Part shown: positions 1-7,053 of the stretch, piece by piece | Position numbering within the stretch: the first letter of the stretch is position 1 | How the letters are laid out: the number at the start of each line of letters is the position of its first letter | Origin: Leptolinea sp964424035 | GTDB lineage: Bacteria > Chloroflexota > Anaerolineae > Anaerolineales > Anaerolineaceae | Assembly (NCBI GenBank): GCA_964424035.1 | Contig: CAYRHB010000063.1 | Coordinates: 1 to 21,186, forward strand | Direction: 5' to 3' | Length of the DNA stretch: 21,186 nt | Translations under genes and position numbers: made by a program | Notes under the pieces: model-generated | Seen by the model: the letters and a program-made list of their open reading frames with translations, nothing else | Databases searched by the model: none | What the model was told of the DNA's origin: nothing

Positions 1-120
1 ATCTCCTTACCGTAGCCTGGGAACTGCTTTGACACCCGCCAATATACTCCTGGCACGATACACATGCCCCTTTTCTTGCAACCATACTATTTCTGTAGAA
101 AGCAAGGAAAGGCTGCATGC

Positions 121-126
121 TATAAT
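121..126 (+). promoter_or_regulatory. -10 box for the histidine kinase operon
   Basis: A perfect TATAAT lies 18 bases before the kinase ATG. No convincing -35 hexamer sits 16-18 bases upstream. A start point near 133 would leave an untranslated leader of only about 12 bases, and no Shine-Dalgarno sequence is visible in it. Bases 1-120 hold nothing else that I can identify. Confidence 0.5.
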
Positions 127-144
127 TTTCCAAGCTGAACCTTT

Positions 145-2463
145 ATGGACATCAACCTGCAAACAGTATTCAACCTGCTCAGCTCATACCCAGGTAATCT
201 GGTTTATTATTTGATTCTCATTTATTCCATCGTAACCTGCCTTTTTTCCATCTGGACAGCTTTTCGTACCAATGAACAGATCGAACCGGTCCATACACTG
301 GCAGGTTTGACCATTTTGCTGGTTGCCACATTGTTCCCTTTGTTTTTTATCGTGATTTCAGGGGGAAGAATAGCGGATTCCGGGGTCATTTACCCCCTCC
401 TGGAACGGACCTCCATAACCATTCTGGTTGTCTGGTCAGCCTGGCTCTGGTTTGGACCCCGGCCCACCGGAACAACTACCATCATCGCCGTGTTTCTTTC
501 CGTTCTTATTCCGGTTATTACGGTCATCGTCTCAATCATTTTCCCGGAAACACCGGGCGGTTTCAACGCGACCGTTGCGGATTTCTGGTGGCATATCTTT
601 ATGGTTTTATCCACCCTTCTTTTGATCATTCTCATCCTGATCAAGAAGCCTTCTATCTGGTCCTACGGGCTGGGCATGTTTATGTTGATTCTGACGGGAT
701 TCGTTGTCAGCCTTTTGACTTATTACCCTGAAGGCAATATCAGCGGTGCGGCGCGGTTGGGCGTGCTTTGTGCGTTTCCCCTATTGCCCCTTGTTATCAG
801 AAAATATGATTTGCAGGAGGAATTAGCGCCTGCCGGTTCCTTTGATCAGGCGATGACCCGTGCGGTCACCCATGCGGTTCCTGATGAGATCAATGATTGG
901 CTTGCGGCGGTTGCCAACCTGGATATAACCCGGCAGCAGGAAGCCATTGCCCGGATGCTCTGCCAGACACTGGAAGCCCAGGGATGCGCTTTTCTGCATT
1001 TATCCGATACACCCAATTTGATTAAAGTAACTTCCGGATATAACCTGGCGGGTCAAACCTGGATCGAGGAAAGCCAGATACCTGTGGATGAGTTTCCCAA
1101 AACCCTGACGGGGTTGGTCAATGCGGAACCTGTTATTATCCGTTTATCCAACGGGAACGAGCAGGAAATGAATAATTACTCCAACCGATTCAGGATGGAC
1201 AGTATCACATCTGTTGCCCTGCTGCCGGTGAAAAATGGCGATACCCAGTGGGGTTCGGCAGCCCTTTTCCGGACTGCCGCTGAACCATCCTTTTTAATGG
1301 ATTCGCTTCTACAATTTACCAAAACAGCCGCCACGCTTTCCCACATATTCCGTAATAATGAAACCGCCATTCACGAGAGGCAGGAATTGATGCGACTTGC
1401 AGAGGAGCTGGACAACCTGCAGTCAGTCAATCAAACCCTGCAATCAAACCTTGAAACCCTGCGGCTTTCCGCCGTTCAGCCAATTCCAGAGCAAACCACT
1501 TTACAGATGCTCACCCTGCAACAGGCTTCAGAGACCGAGATGGACCGTCTGCGTAGTGAAAACCGCCTGCTGCTTCAAACCCTCTCAGAACAAAAAGCGG
1601 AACCCCGGCCTCTACCAAAATTGGATGAAGCAAAGATCGGAGAAGAGTTATCTGTTGCCCGTGCAGAAATTGCCCGCTTGCAGGGACTGCTCAGGGATAC
1701 CCGCCAAAGATTACAGGAAATGCAGGTCAATTCAAATATCAGCGGAACGTATATTGATGGCCTCAGAAAAGTGAACAGCCTCATTACTGAAATCCGGCAC
1801 CCCTTATCCACGATCACTGCATATGTGGATATGGTGATCTCGGGTACACACGAACCGGAGCAAGATAGTGCGGGTGGAATTTCATTTGACACGCTACGTT
1901 CAGCCCTGACAAAACTCCGTAACTTGATGAACGAAATGGCTGAAATGAATGTATTGAACAGCGGGGTGATCGATCTTGAGCCTGAAGCCATGGATCTGGC
2001 CAACGCGATTGACCAGGCTGTTGAAACCATCTCCGCCAGTTTCATGGAAAAGGAAATTTCACTAAAACTCGATTTACCACCAGTGTTGCCGTTCCTCTTT
2101 ACCTATCATGAAGCCTTAAAGAAGGTGATCATATATCTGTTGCAAAATGCCGGAAAAGTAACCCCGCGCAGCAGTTCTGTCGAACTCAGGGTGGAGGTTC
2201 ACGAAGAAAGTGTAGAACCATATCTCATGTTGGAAGTTACCGACCACGGCGGAGGTGTTGCCTCAGATAACCTTCACAGGGTATTCTCGACATCAGAAAC
2301 CGAGCAGGGGAAGGTTATCCCGGGATTGGGGGAGATCAATGGCGGGCTGGTTGCCTCAAAGACTCTGATAGAAGCACATGGAGGGAGGATCTGGGTCGAT
2401 TCAGAACCTGGAATTTCGACCACATTCTCTGTTCTCTTGCCGATACAAAAAGATAAAATATAG
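145..2463 (+). CDS. Membrane sensor histidine kinase (7 TM, GAF, coiled coil, HATPase)
   Basis: 772 residues. The N-terminal 220 residues contain about seven hydrophobic segments (roughly 20-40, 51-72, 88-103, 112-133, 150-166, 172-193, 203-217). A GAF-like region follows (about 255-400), then a long coiled coil (about 410-530). The dimerisation/phosphoacceptor helix carries EIRHPLSTI, with His552 as the likely phosphorylated residue. The ATP-binding domain shows an N box (LLQNAGKVTP, Asn668), a G1 box (DHGGGV, 700-705) and a C-terminal AHGGRIWVDSEPG block. The second glycine box is less canonical than usual (GLGEINGG), but the domain looks functional. It would act at the cytoplasmic membrane and pass phosphate to a response regulator, and none is adjacent. 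It is the first gene of an apparent operon: the LysM gene starts 13 bases after its stop. The signal it senses cannot be read from the sequence, though its neighbours suggest the cell envelope. Confidence 0.85.
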   Translation: MDINLQTVFNLLSSYPGNLVYYLILIYSIVTCLFSIWTAFRTNEQIEPVHTLAGLTILLVATLFPLFFIVISGGRIADSGVIYPLLERTSITILVVWSAWLWFGPRPTGTTTIIAVFLSVLIPVITVIVSIIFPETPGGFNATVADFWWHIFMVLSTLLLIILILIKKPSIWSYGLGMFMLILTGFVVSLLTYYPEGNISGAARLGVLCAFPLLPLVIRKYDLQEELAPAGSFDQAMTRAVTHAVPDEINDWLAAVANLDITRQQEAIARMLCQTLEAQGCAFLHLSDTPNLIKVTSGYNLAGQTWIEESQIPVDEFPKTLTGLVNAEPVIIRLSNGNEQEMNNYSNRFRMDSITSVALLPVKNGDTQWGSAALFRTAAEPSFLMDSLLQFTKTAATLSHIFRNNETAIHERQELMRLAEELDNLQSVNQTLQSNLETLRLSAVQPIPEQTTLQMLTLQQASETEMDRLRSENRLLLQTLSEQKAEPRPLPKLDEAKIGEELSVARAEIARLQGLLRDTRQRLQEMQVNSNISGTYIDGLRKVNSLITEIRHPLSTITAYVDMVISGTHEPEQDSAGGISFDTLRSALTKLRNLMNEMAEMNVLNSGVIDLEPEAMDLANAIDQAVETISASFMEKEISLKLDLPPVLPFLFTYHEALKKVIIYLLQNAGKVTPRSSSVELRVEVHEESVEPYLMLEVTDHGGGVASDNLHRVFSTSETEQGKVIPGLGEINGGLVASKTLIEAHGGRIWVDSEPGISTTFSVLLPIQKDKI

Positions 2464-2476
2464 TCATGGAGTTTCC

Positions 2477-3136
2477 ATGAAACGCAACCCGACTCTTCTG
2501 GAAGGACTGCTCATCGCATTACTTGCGGGTTTACTGGTAACCGGCGCAATCTTGATCGCCGGATATGAGAATCTGGCAGTTGCTGGCCAGAAAATGCCGG
2601 CTACCGAATCCAAACCGGTTGAAATCTCTGAATTATCGGAAATTGACGTGAATTCAATCAGTACACCCTCTGTTATGCCTTCCGCTACATCCTGCCCCAT
2701 CCCGAAAGGCTGGGAACCCTATGAGGTCAAGATCGGTGATTCACTGGAAGCTCTGTCCGGTGAACGTCTGGCCCAACTCATTGATATAATGGACGCCAAC
2801 TGCCTGGACCGTCCGGGTGCAATGCCCGGAGCGATTATTTTTCTTCCTCCTCTCCCGCCAACCCTGACACCCACCATCACGTCCACTCCCACCATCACCT
2901 CAACCCCCACCATCACATTCACGCCTACGATAACCCTGCGGGCCTGTGACTACCCGGAAGGCTGGGTGCGATACAGTCTCAAGTCCGGAGATACCCTGTT
3001 TAAACTCGGTGTGATGTTCCGGACAAGCGAAGTTGAGATCCTGACATCCAATTGCCTGTCATTCGGCACAGCTCTGCATGCCGGAGATATTCTCATGGTT
3101 CCCCCGCTGCCAGCTTCAACCCCTACCCCGGGGTGA
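2477..3136 (+). CDS. Membrane-anchored protein with two LysM-like domains
   Basis: 219 residues from the ATG at 2477, which has GGAG 5 bases upstream. The reading frame is open back to 2378, but that extension lies inside the kinase gene and lacks a ribosome site. An N-terminal helix (about residues 8-30) anchors the protein in the membrane. Two LysM-like modules follow, at about 80-125 and 163-209, each with a GW..Y.[VL]K.GD[ST]L core; LysM domains bind peptidoglycan or chitin-type glycans. Cysteine pairs 73/109 and 157/193 have the same 36-residue spacing in both modules, suggesting one disulfide each and an internal duplication. The modules are joined by a TPTITS-type linker, and the C terminus ends in a Pro/Thr tail. 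It probably sits outside the membrane against the wall, in an operon with the kinase and the LCP protein. Confidence 0.8.
   Translation: MKRNPTLLEGLLIALLAGLLVTGAILIAGYENLAVAGQKMPATESKPVEISELSEIDVNSISTPSVMPSATSCPIPKGWEPYEVKIGDSLEALSGERLAQLIDIMDANCLDRPGAMPGAIIFLPPLPPTLTPTITSTPTITSTPTITFTPTITLRACDYPEGWVRYSLKSGDTLFKLGVMFRTSEVEILTSNCLSFGTALHAGDILMVPPLPASTPTPG
2867..2938 (+). repeat. In-frame 18-base tandem repeat encoding a Thr/Pro linker
   Basis: About four 18-base units encode TPTITS-like hexapeptides (residues 131-154 of the LysM protein). The fourth unit is diverged. Such linkers act as extended, often glycosylated, spacers in extracellular proteins. Copy number may vary by slippage. Confidence 0.7.
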
Positions 3137-3149
3137 GTAGTCTAAAAAC

Positions 3150-4232
3150 ATGCCAACAGAAATAGACTCCCGTGTCTGCCGTTTTTTCCTCCCGTTTCTA
3201 TTATTACTCTCAACTTCCTGCATCGTCACGGATTATATTGAATCTGTTTTTGCATCCCCAACAGTAACAGCTTCCATTACGCCTTCCATCACAATAACAC
3301 CAACGCAGACGATCACAGTCACACCATCAACTACATCTACCGAAACCCCAACTGCGACCAATACACCTTCACCAAGTGTGACATCAACCATAACCCGGAC
3401 GCCCACCCAGGAATTACCTCCGGCGCGCTTTCCCCAGACTCCTGTACCGGTACAGATGTCACAAGAATATATGAATAACCAGATCCGGATCCTGTTGATC
3501 GGTGTCGATAACCGGTATCCGGAAATTATCCGCGCTGATTCTATTGTGCTTCTGTGCCTCAATCCGGATCAGGAAACAGCCACTCTGCTTTCCATTCCGC
3601 CTGAACTCTATGTAAACATCCCGGATATCGGGATGGAACGGATCAGCAGCACCCTGAATTTTGGCGGTGCCGGCAAATTGCTGGATACAGTCCAATACAA
3701 TCTGGGTGTTCGGGCAAACCGGTTTCTGGCTATTGATATTCAAAATTTCTTAAAAATCCAGGATTCATTAGGTCCCATTACTGTTTTCGCCGGGGCACGA
3801 TTGGTAGACCGGTGCGATATTGCGGGCGCTTCCAACGGTTGGTGTGTTGCCCAAGCTGGTCCGAACCTGATGAACGCGGATAAAGCACTATGGTATGCAC
3901 GAAGCCGGGTTGGCAGTGAGGTTGAACGTATGCGGCGCGCGCAGGAAGTGCTTATCGCCATCTTCGACCGGAATATGGACCTTAGGTCACCTGCCCGGAT
4001 ACCCGAGTTGTATGACGCGTACGCAGGTTCGGTTGAAACTGACATCACGCAGGAAGACCTGGGAAACCTGACTCCCATGGCAGTTGCGCTTTATACCAAC
4101 CGGCATATTTCCCGCTTCTCCTTTACACAGGTGGAAGCCGTACCTGGAACACTACCGGGAGGGGAAAACATACTTTTTCTTGACCAGAAGACAGCCTGGG
4201 ATTTGATCAAGAAGGCGGTTTTTCAGCCGTAA
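3150..4232 (+). CDS. LCP (LytR-CpsA-Psr) family protein
   Basis: 360 residues. LCP proteins transfer lipid-linked glycopolymers onto peptidoglycan. The N terminus has a hydrophobic signal segment (about 11-23) ending in STSC, a possible but imperfect lipobox (Cys24). A long Thr/Ser/Pro-rich stretch (about 36-100) resembles the linker in the upstream LysM protein. The LCP domain begins near 112 (RILLIGVDNR). Recognisable elements are R128-A-D-S (normally RSDT), LLSIPPELYV (148-155), NFGG (170-173), the F-x-D-x-LG region near 200-208, and WYARSR with ERMRRAQ (248-265). In most family members the second element reads SIPRD; here the Arg-Asp is replaced by Pro-Glu. Cys222 and Cys232 could form a disulfide. 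The gene starts 13 bases after the LysM gene, consistent with one envelope operon. Confidence 0.82.
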   Translation: MPTEIDSRVCRFFLPFLLLLSTSCIVTDYIESVFASPTVTASITPSITITPTQTITVTPSTTSTETPTATNTPSPSVTSTITRTPTQELPPARFPQTPVPVQMSQEYMNNQIRILLIGVDNRYPEIIRADSIVLLCLNPDQETATLLSIPPELYVNIPDIGMERISSTLNFGGAGKLLDTVQYNLGVRANRFLAIDIQNFLKIQDSLGPITVFAGARLVDRCDIAGASNGWCVAQAGPNLMNADKALWYARSRVGSEVERMRRAQEVLIAIFDRNMDLRSPARIPELYDAYAGSVETDITQEDLGNLTPMAVALYTNRHISRFSFTQVEAVPGTLPGGENILFLDQKTAWDLIKKAVFQP

Positions 4233-4259
4233 TCCCAGTCGTAACCACGTTTTATGAAT

Positions 4260-4288
4260 TTGACATCAAGATTAATTCCTGCTATAGT
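4260..4288 (+). promoter_or_regulatory. Sigma-70 type promoter for the recombinase-like gene
   Basis: TTGACA (4260-4265) and TATAGT (4283-4288) are separated by 17 bases, close to the vegetative consensus. The ATG at 4322 is preceded by GGAGGG at 4313-4318. This makes the gene an independent transcription unit rather than the end of the LCP operon. Confidence 0.8.
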
Positions 4289-4321
4289 GATTCCGACTAC
4301 ACGCAAATTTTCGGAGGGACA

Positions 4322-5269
4322 ATGTCCGGTCAGACAGCAATCTCATCCAGTTTCCATATTACATCTGATACTTCCCTGATCGATGCCCTTGAAGGCTGGC
4401 AAATGCACCTCCGGGATAAAGGTCGTTCAGAACATACGATAAAAGCATTCGCAGGCGATCTTCAATTATTTATCAGTCATTTACCGGCAGACCGGAATGT
4501 CAGTTCGGTAACCACAAAAGAGATCAATGACTTTCTCCACTGGCTTCAACATGACCGTGGTGTTCCATGCAGTCCCAAAAGTCTGTCGCGCCGCATTACA
4601 TCCATTAAGTCCTTCTTCCGCTGGTTAAACCGTGGCGGGATCGTGATCTCCGATCCGGCTGAACGGGTTTTACAGCAAAGCGCGGTCAGTCGTTTTCCTG
4701 ATGTGCTGACCGGGGAAGAGATGGAACTGGTGATGGATGCCGCAGCAAAATGGCAAACACGCGGGAAACCGGATGCCCGCCCCTACACATTGATCTCATT
4801 GTTGCTTTCCACCGGGATCAAGAAAAGTGAATGTCTGTCCTTAAAAAATAATCATGTTGATCTGGAAGCGATGGATGGCCCCCAGATCTTTGTCCGCTAC
4901 GCCAATCCGACCAATCGGTATAAAGAACGTAAGATATCTGTCCCCTCTGACTGGGTTCAGTCGTATCAGGAATACCTGGATCAATACAAACCGGCAGATG
5001 AGATCTTCCCCTGGTCTCCCCGTAGGCTTGAATATCTCCTGGAGGATCTGGGAAAAGCAGTAGGACTGGAAAAACATATCTCATTTGATATGTGCCGTTG
5101 GACATGTGCCTTAAATGACTGGCAATCCGGCATGGAAAAAGATAAAGTCCGTCAAAAACTGGGAATTTCCAAGATCCAATGGCGTGAGATCAGTTTTAAA
5201 CTCAGCCGTCTGGCGGGCGAACCGGAAACAGAAGAGAAAACCGAACAACCCGCCCTGTCTCCGGGGTAA
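4322..5269 (+). CDS. Tyrosine recombinase-fold protein, probably catalytically dead
   Basis: 315 residues with the XerC/XerD layout: a SAM-like N-terminal DNA-binding domain (about 17-105, with the typical H-T-I-K-A-F...D-L start) and a C-terminal catalytic fold (about 125-295). The catalytic set is mostly missing. The first Arg (normally TGLRxSE) is Lys167. Lys201 of the beta-hairpin (KER) is kept. The H-x-L-R box reads D256-M-C-R259, so its His is lost and its Arg kept. The LGH His is Ile282, and the tyrosine position falls at Ser291-Phe292. DNA binding may remain, but strand cleavage by the known mechanism looks impossible. No att sites, cargo or phage genes are nearby. Its own strong promoter and excellent ribosome site argue against a decaying pseudogene. 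The 3' end overlaps tilS on the other strand by 68 bases. Confidence 0.75.
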   Translation: MSGQTAISSSFHITSDTSLIDALEGWQMHLRDKGRSEHTIKAFAGDLQLFISHLPADRNVSSVTTKEINDFLHWLQHDRGVPCSPKSLSRRITSIKSFFRWLNRGGIVISDPAERVLQQSAVSRFPDVLTGEEMELVMDAAAKWQTRGKPDARPYTLISLLLSTGIKKSECLSLKNNHVDLEAMDGPQIFVRYANPTNRYKERKISVPSDWVQSYQEYLDQYKPADEIFPWSPRRLEYLLEDLGKAVGLEKHISFDMCRWTCALNDWQSGMEKDKVRQKLGISKIQWREISFKLSRLAGEPETEEKTEQPALSPG

Positions 5270-6641
5270 TGGCTGCTTTTTCACCAATACCATATCCGAT
5301 CACCCAGACAAGGTTCTGCCCACTAAATACCAACGGCCAGTTACGACGTGCCTGCCGCGGGATTTTCTGGTTTATAAAATAATCAGATAGTTTCTGGCTT
5401 TTTCCTGCCAGTCCAAATGGTTGTATCCTCTCTCCTATTCGCGCTCCCCGAATTTCCAGCGGGAATTCAAGCTTATCGTAGTCCAGCCATACCCGTTCGG
5501 ACAAGCCGCCTTTTTGAATGGCATTCCGGGCGGGATCAATTTCATCCTCCCGAATATCAAGCGTCCAATCCTGGCATGCCAATTGTCCCGGTACATCAAG
5601 CCTGAAAATTTGTCCTTCTTCCAATTGCGGGACAAAAGTTAGCAGCCCGGGTTTACCTTTCCAGATGGTCAGACGGTCAGTTGTGTGTTGGATCCATATG
5701 TTTTCAACAAGGCACATTTCGCCGGACCGGGAGGGGTTCGAAACAAAATCAGACATGCGGGCTGTAAGGCCATACTCAATATCCCGGATATCCGGCGAAA
5801 GTCTTACCAGAGCTTCACGGAGAATCGCCCGGCGCAATCCTTCCTGCTGTTTCAGAAGCATATCCAACTTAAAACTAATCCGGTTCTTAAGCTGTTCGAG
5901 AAGGCATCCGTCCCATGCCAGAGCTTTTATCTCTCTTAGAATGGATTGCTCTTCGGCAAGGATGCCGGTTGTCTGCAAAATATGAATTTTTACCTGCGGG
6001 TTGTAGGTTTGCAGGTTTGGTATCAACTCCAAACGGATCCGGTTTCGGAAATATGTTGTGGAATTGTTGCTTTCATCCTGAACAGGCATCAGGTCCAAAT
6101 CGCTGCAAACAGCTTCTGTGTCCTTGCGCCAGAACGAAAGCAGCGGCCGGACAATGGGGATATCAGATCCCCAGACCGGAAGGATTTGCCGGACCGGCAT
6201 GCCTGTCAACCCATCCAGGCCTGAGCCGCGCAGAAGGTGCATCAGGACAGTTTCAACCTGATCATCGGCTGTATGCCCAACTGCAAGCGCCTGTGCGCCA
6301 ACATCACGAGCCTGATCAAGCAGCCAGCGGTATCGGAGCTGGCGGGCGCCTTCCTCTATGGAAAGGTGGTTGGCTCTAATGAATTCAGGGACATTTCCAC
6401 CCCCCGAGATGAACGGGATACCCAGACCGTTGGCCAATGAACCGGCAGCGTATTCATCACGATCTGCGTTTTCCCGAATGTGATGGTTGAAATGTGCAGC
6501 GATGACAGGAAATCCTGCCTGGTGCAGTAAAATGATCAAGCTCAAACTGTCAGCCCCACCGGAAAAAGCCGTCAGTACCGGCCGGTCAAGATCAAGACCG
6601 CAACGCTTCAAACAGATTTCACGAAAATCCTGCAGAATCAT
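5202..6641 (-). CDS. tilS: tRNA(Ile)-lysidine synthetase
   Basis: 479 residues from the ATG at 6641; a GTG two codons earlier (6647) is also in frame. TilS attaches lysine to C34 of the CAU-anticodon tRNA-Ile, using ATP, so that it reads AUA codons. The PP-loop SGGADS is at residues 27-32, followed by the typical HFNHHIR, EEGARQLRY, HTADDQ.ET..M.L.RGSG and FRN.IR..L.P blocks. The C-terminal substrate-binding region has the RIQPFG...KLSDYFI..K.P...R..WPLV motif, and the protein ends close to the usual family end. The ATG start is favoured because a TATAAT box ends 6 bases before it. It is convergent with the recombinase-like gene and shares 68 bases with it. Confidence 0.93.
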   Translation of the reverse strand: MILQDFREICLKRCGLDLDRPVLTAFSGGADSLSLIILLHQAGFPVIAAHFNHHIRENADRDEYAAGSLANGLGIPFISGGGNVPEFIRANHLSIEEGARQLRYRWLLDQARDVGAQALAVGHTADDQVETVLMHLLRGSGLDGLTGMPVRQILPVWGSDIPIVRPLLSFWRKDTEAVCSDLDLMPVQDESNNSTTYFRNRIRLELIPNLQTYNPQVKIHILQTTGILAEEQSILREIKALAWDGCLLEQLKNRISFKLDMLLKQQEGLRRAILREALVRLSPDIRDIEYGLTARMSDFVSNPSRSGEMCLVENIWIQHTTDRLTIWKGKPGLLTFVPQLEEGQIFRLDVPGQLACQDWTLDIREDEIDPARNAIQKGGLSERVWLDYDKLEFPLEIRGARIGERIQPFGLAGKSQKLSDYFINQKIPRQARRNWPLVFSGQNLVWVIGYGIGEKAAITPETGRVVRFSLLFPVRPPDG

Positions 6642-6647
6642 AGGCAC

Positions 6648-6653
6648 ATTATA
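6648..6653 (-). promoter_or_regulatory. -10 box of tilS, implying a leaderless start
   Basis: On the minus strand a perfect TATAAT is followed after 6 bases by the ATG of tilS at 6641. Transcription normally begins about 6-7 bases after the -10 box, so the mRNA would begin at or next to the start codon. No Shine-Dalgarno sequence is present. Confidence 0.55.
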
Positions 6654-6817
6654 GCAATACGAAGATTTTTGGCACGAAAAACAGGGAAAATACCATTAAA
6701 GTCTTTATTTTTTTACTACATTAAAATAAAATAAATACTTCAGGTTTAGTGTACGCTTGCAGTGGGTTATGGATTATGCTAGACTGACTTTGAAATGCGC
6801 TAGATGAGCGAGGGTGT

Positions 6818-6898
6818 ATGGCGGAAAAAATATTAATTGTCGATGATGACCTTGAAACACTTCGACTTGTTGGTCTAATCCTGGAACGCGGGGGTTAA
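6818..6898 (+). pseudogene. N-terminal fragment of the receiver domain, cut by the assembly gap
   Basis: From the ATG at 6818 (AGGG just upstream) the sequence encodes 26 residues: the first strand and helix of a response-regulator receiver domain, including the acidic triplet (ILIVDDD) that binds Mg2+. It then stops at TAA exactly where the domain should continue. The next part of the same domain resumes at about 7054 in another frame. I read this as the true start of the CpaE-like gene that ends at 8109, separated from it by poor sequence around a scaffold gap, and not as a natural 26-residue gene. Upstream, 6654-6817 is AT-rich and I see no other gene in it. Confidence 0.65.
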
Positions 6899-7053
6899 AA
6901 TAACGCGGATCCCAGTCCAGGCCACAAACCCCTCACAGTGGAACAACCCAAAACCCCAACCAAAAAAATATNNNNNNNNNNATATTAATTTTGGATTTTT
7001 TCCATTTAAAACATTTTATTTTTTGTTTTAATCTTGTAAGGGGGGGTTTTTAA
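6899..7053. other. Scaffold gap with low-quality flanks
   Basis: Ten Ns (6972-6981) are flanked by about 70 bases on each side whose composition differs from the rest of the window: A/C-rich with homopolymers on the left, T-rich with a run of seven G on the right. This stretch interrupts one receiver domain and encodes nothing recognisable. Poor contig ends joined by scaffolding explain it best. Confidence 0.7.

Noticed and set aside
145..156. Identical GAACCTTTATGG context at the starts of the kinase gene and pyrG
   Set aside because: Twelve shared bases in two unrelated genes with different upstream signals are likely chance; I found no third copy.
29..214. 61-residue frame at the window start
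   Set aside because: It overlaps the kinase start, has no recognisable features and no ribosome site.
2378..2476. Longer start for the LysM protein
   Set aside because: It lies inside the kinase gene and lacks a ribosome site. The ATG at 2477 has GGAG and places the membrane helix at the N terminus.
4322..5269. Integrase of a mobile element
   Set aside because: There are no att-like direct repeats, tRNA gene, phage or conjugation genes nearby, and the active site is missing.
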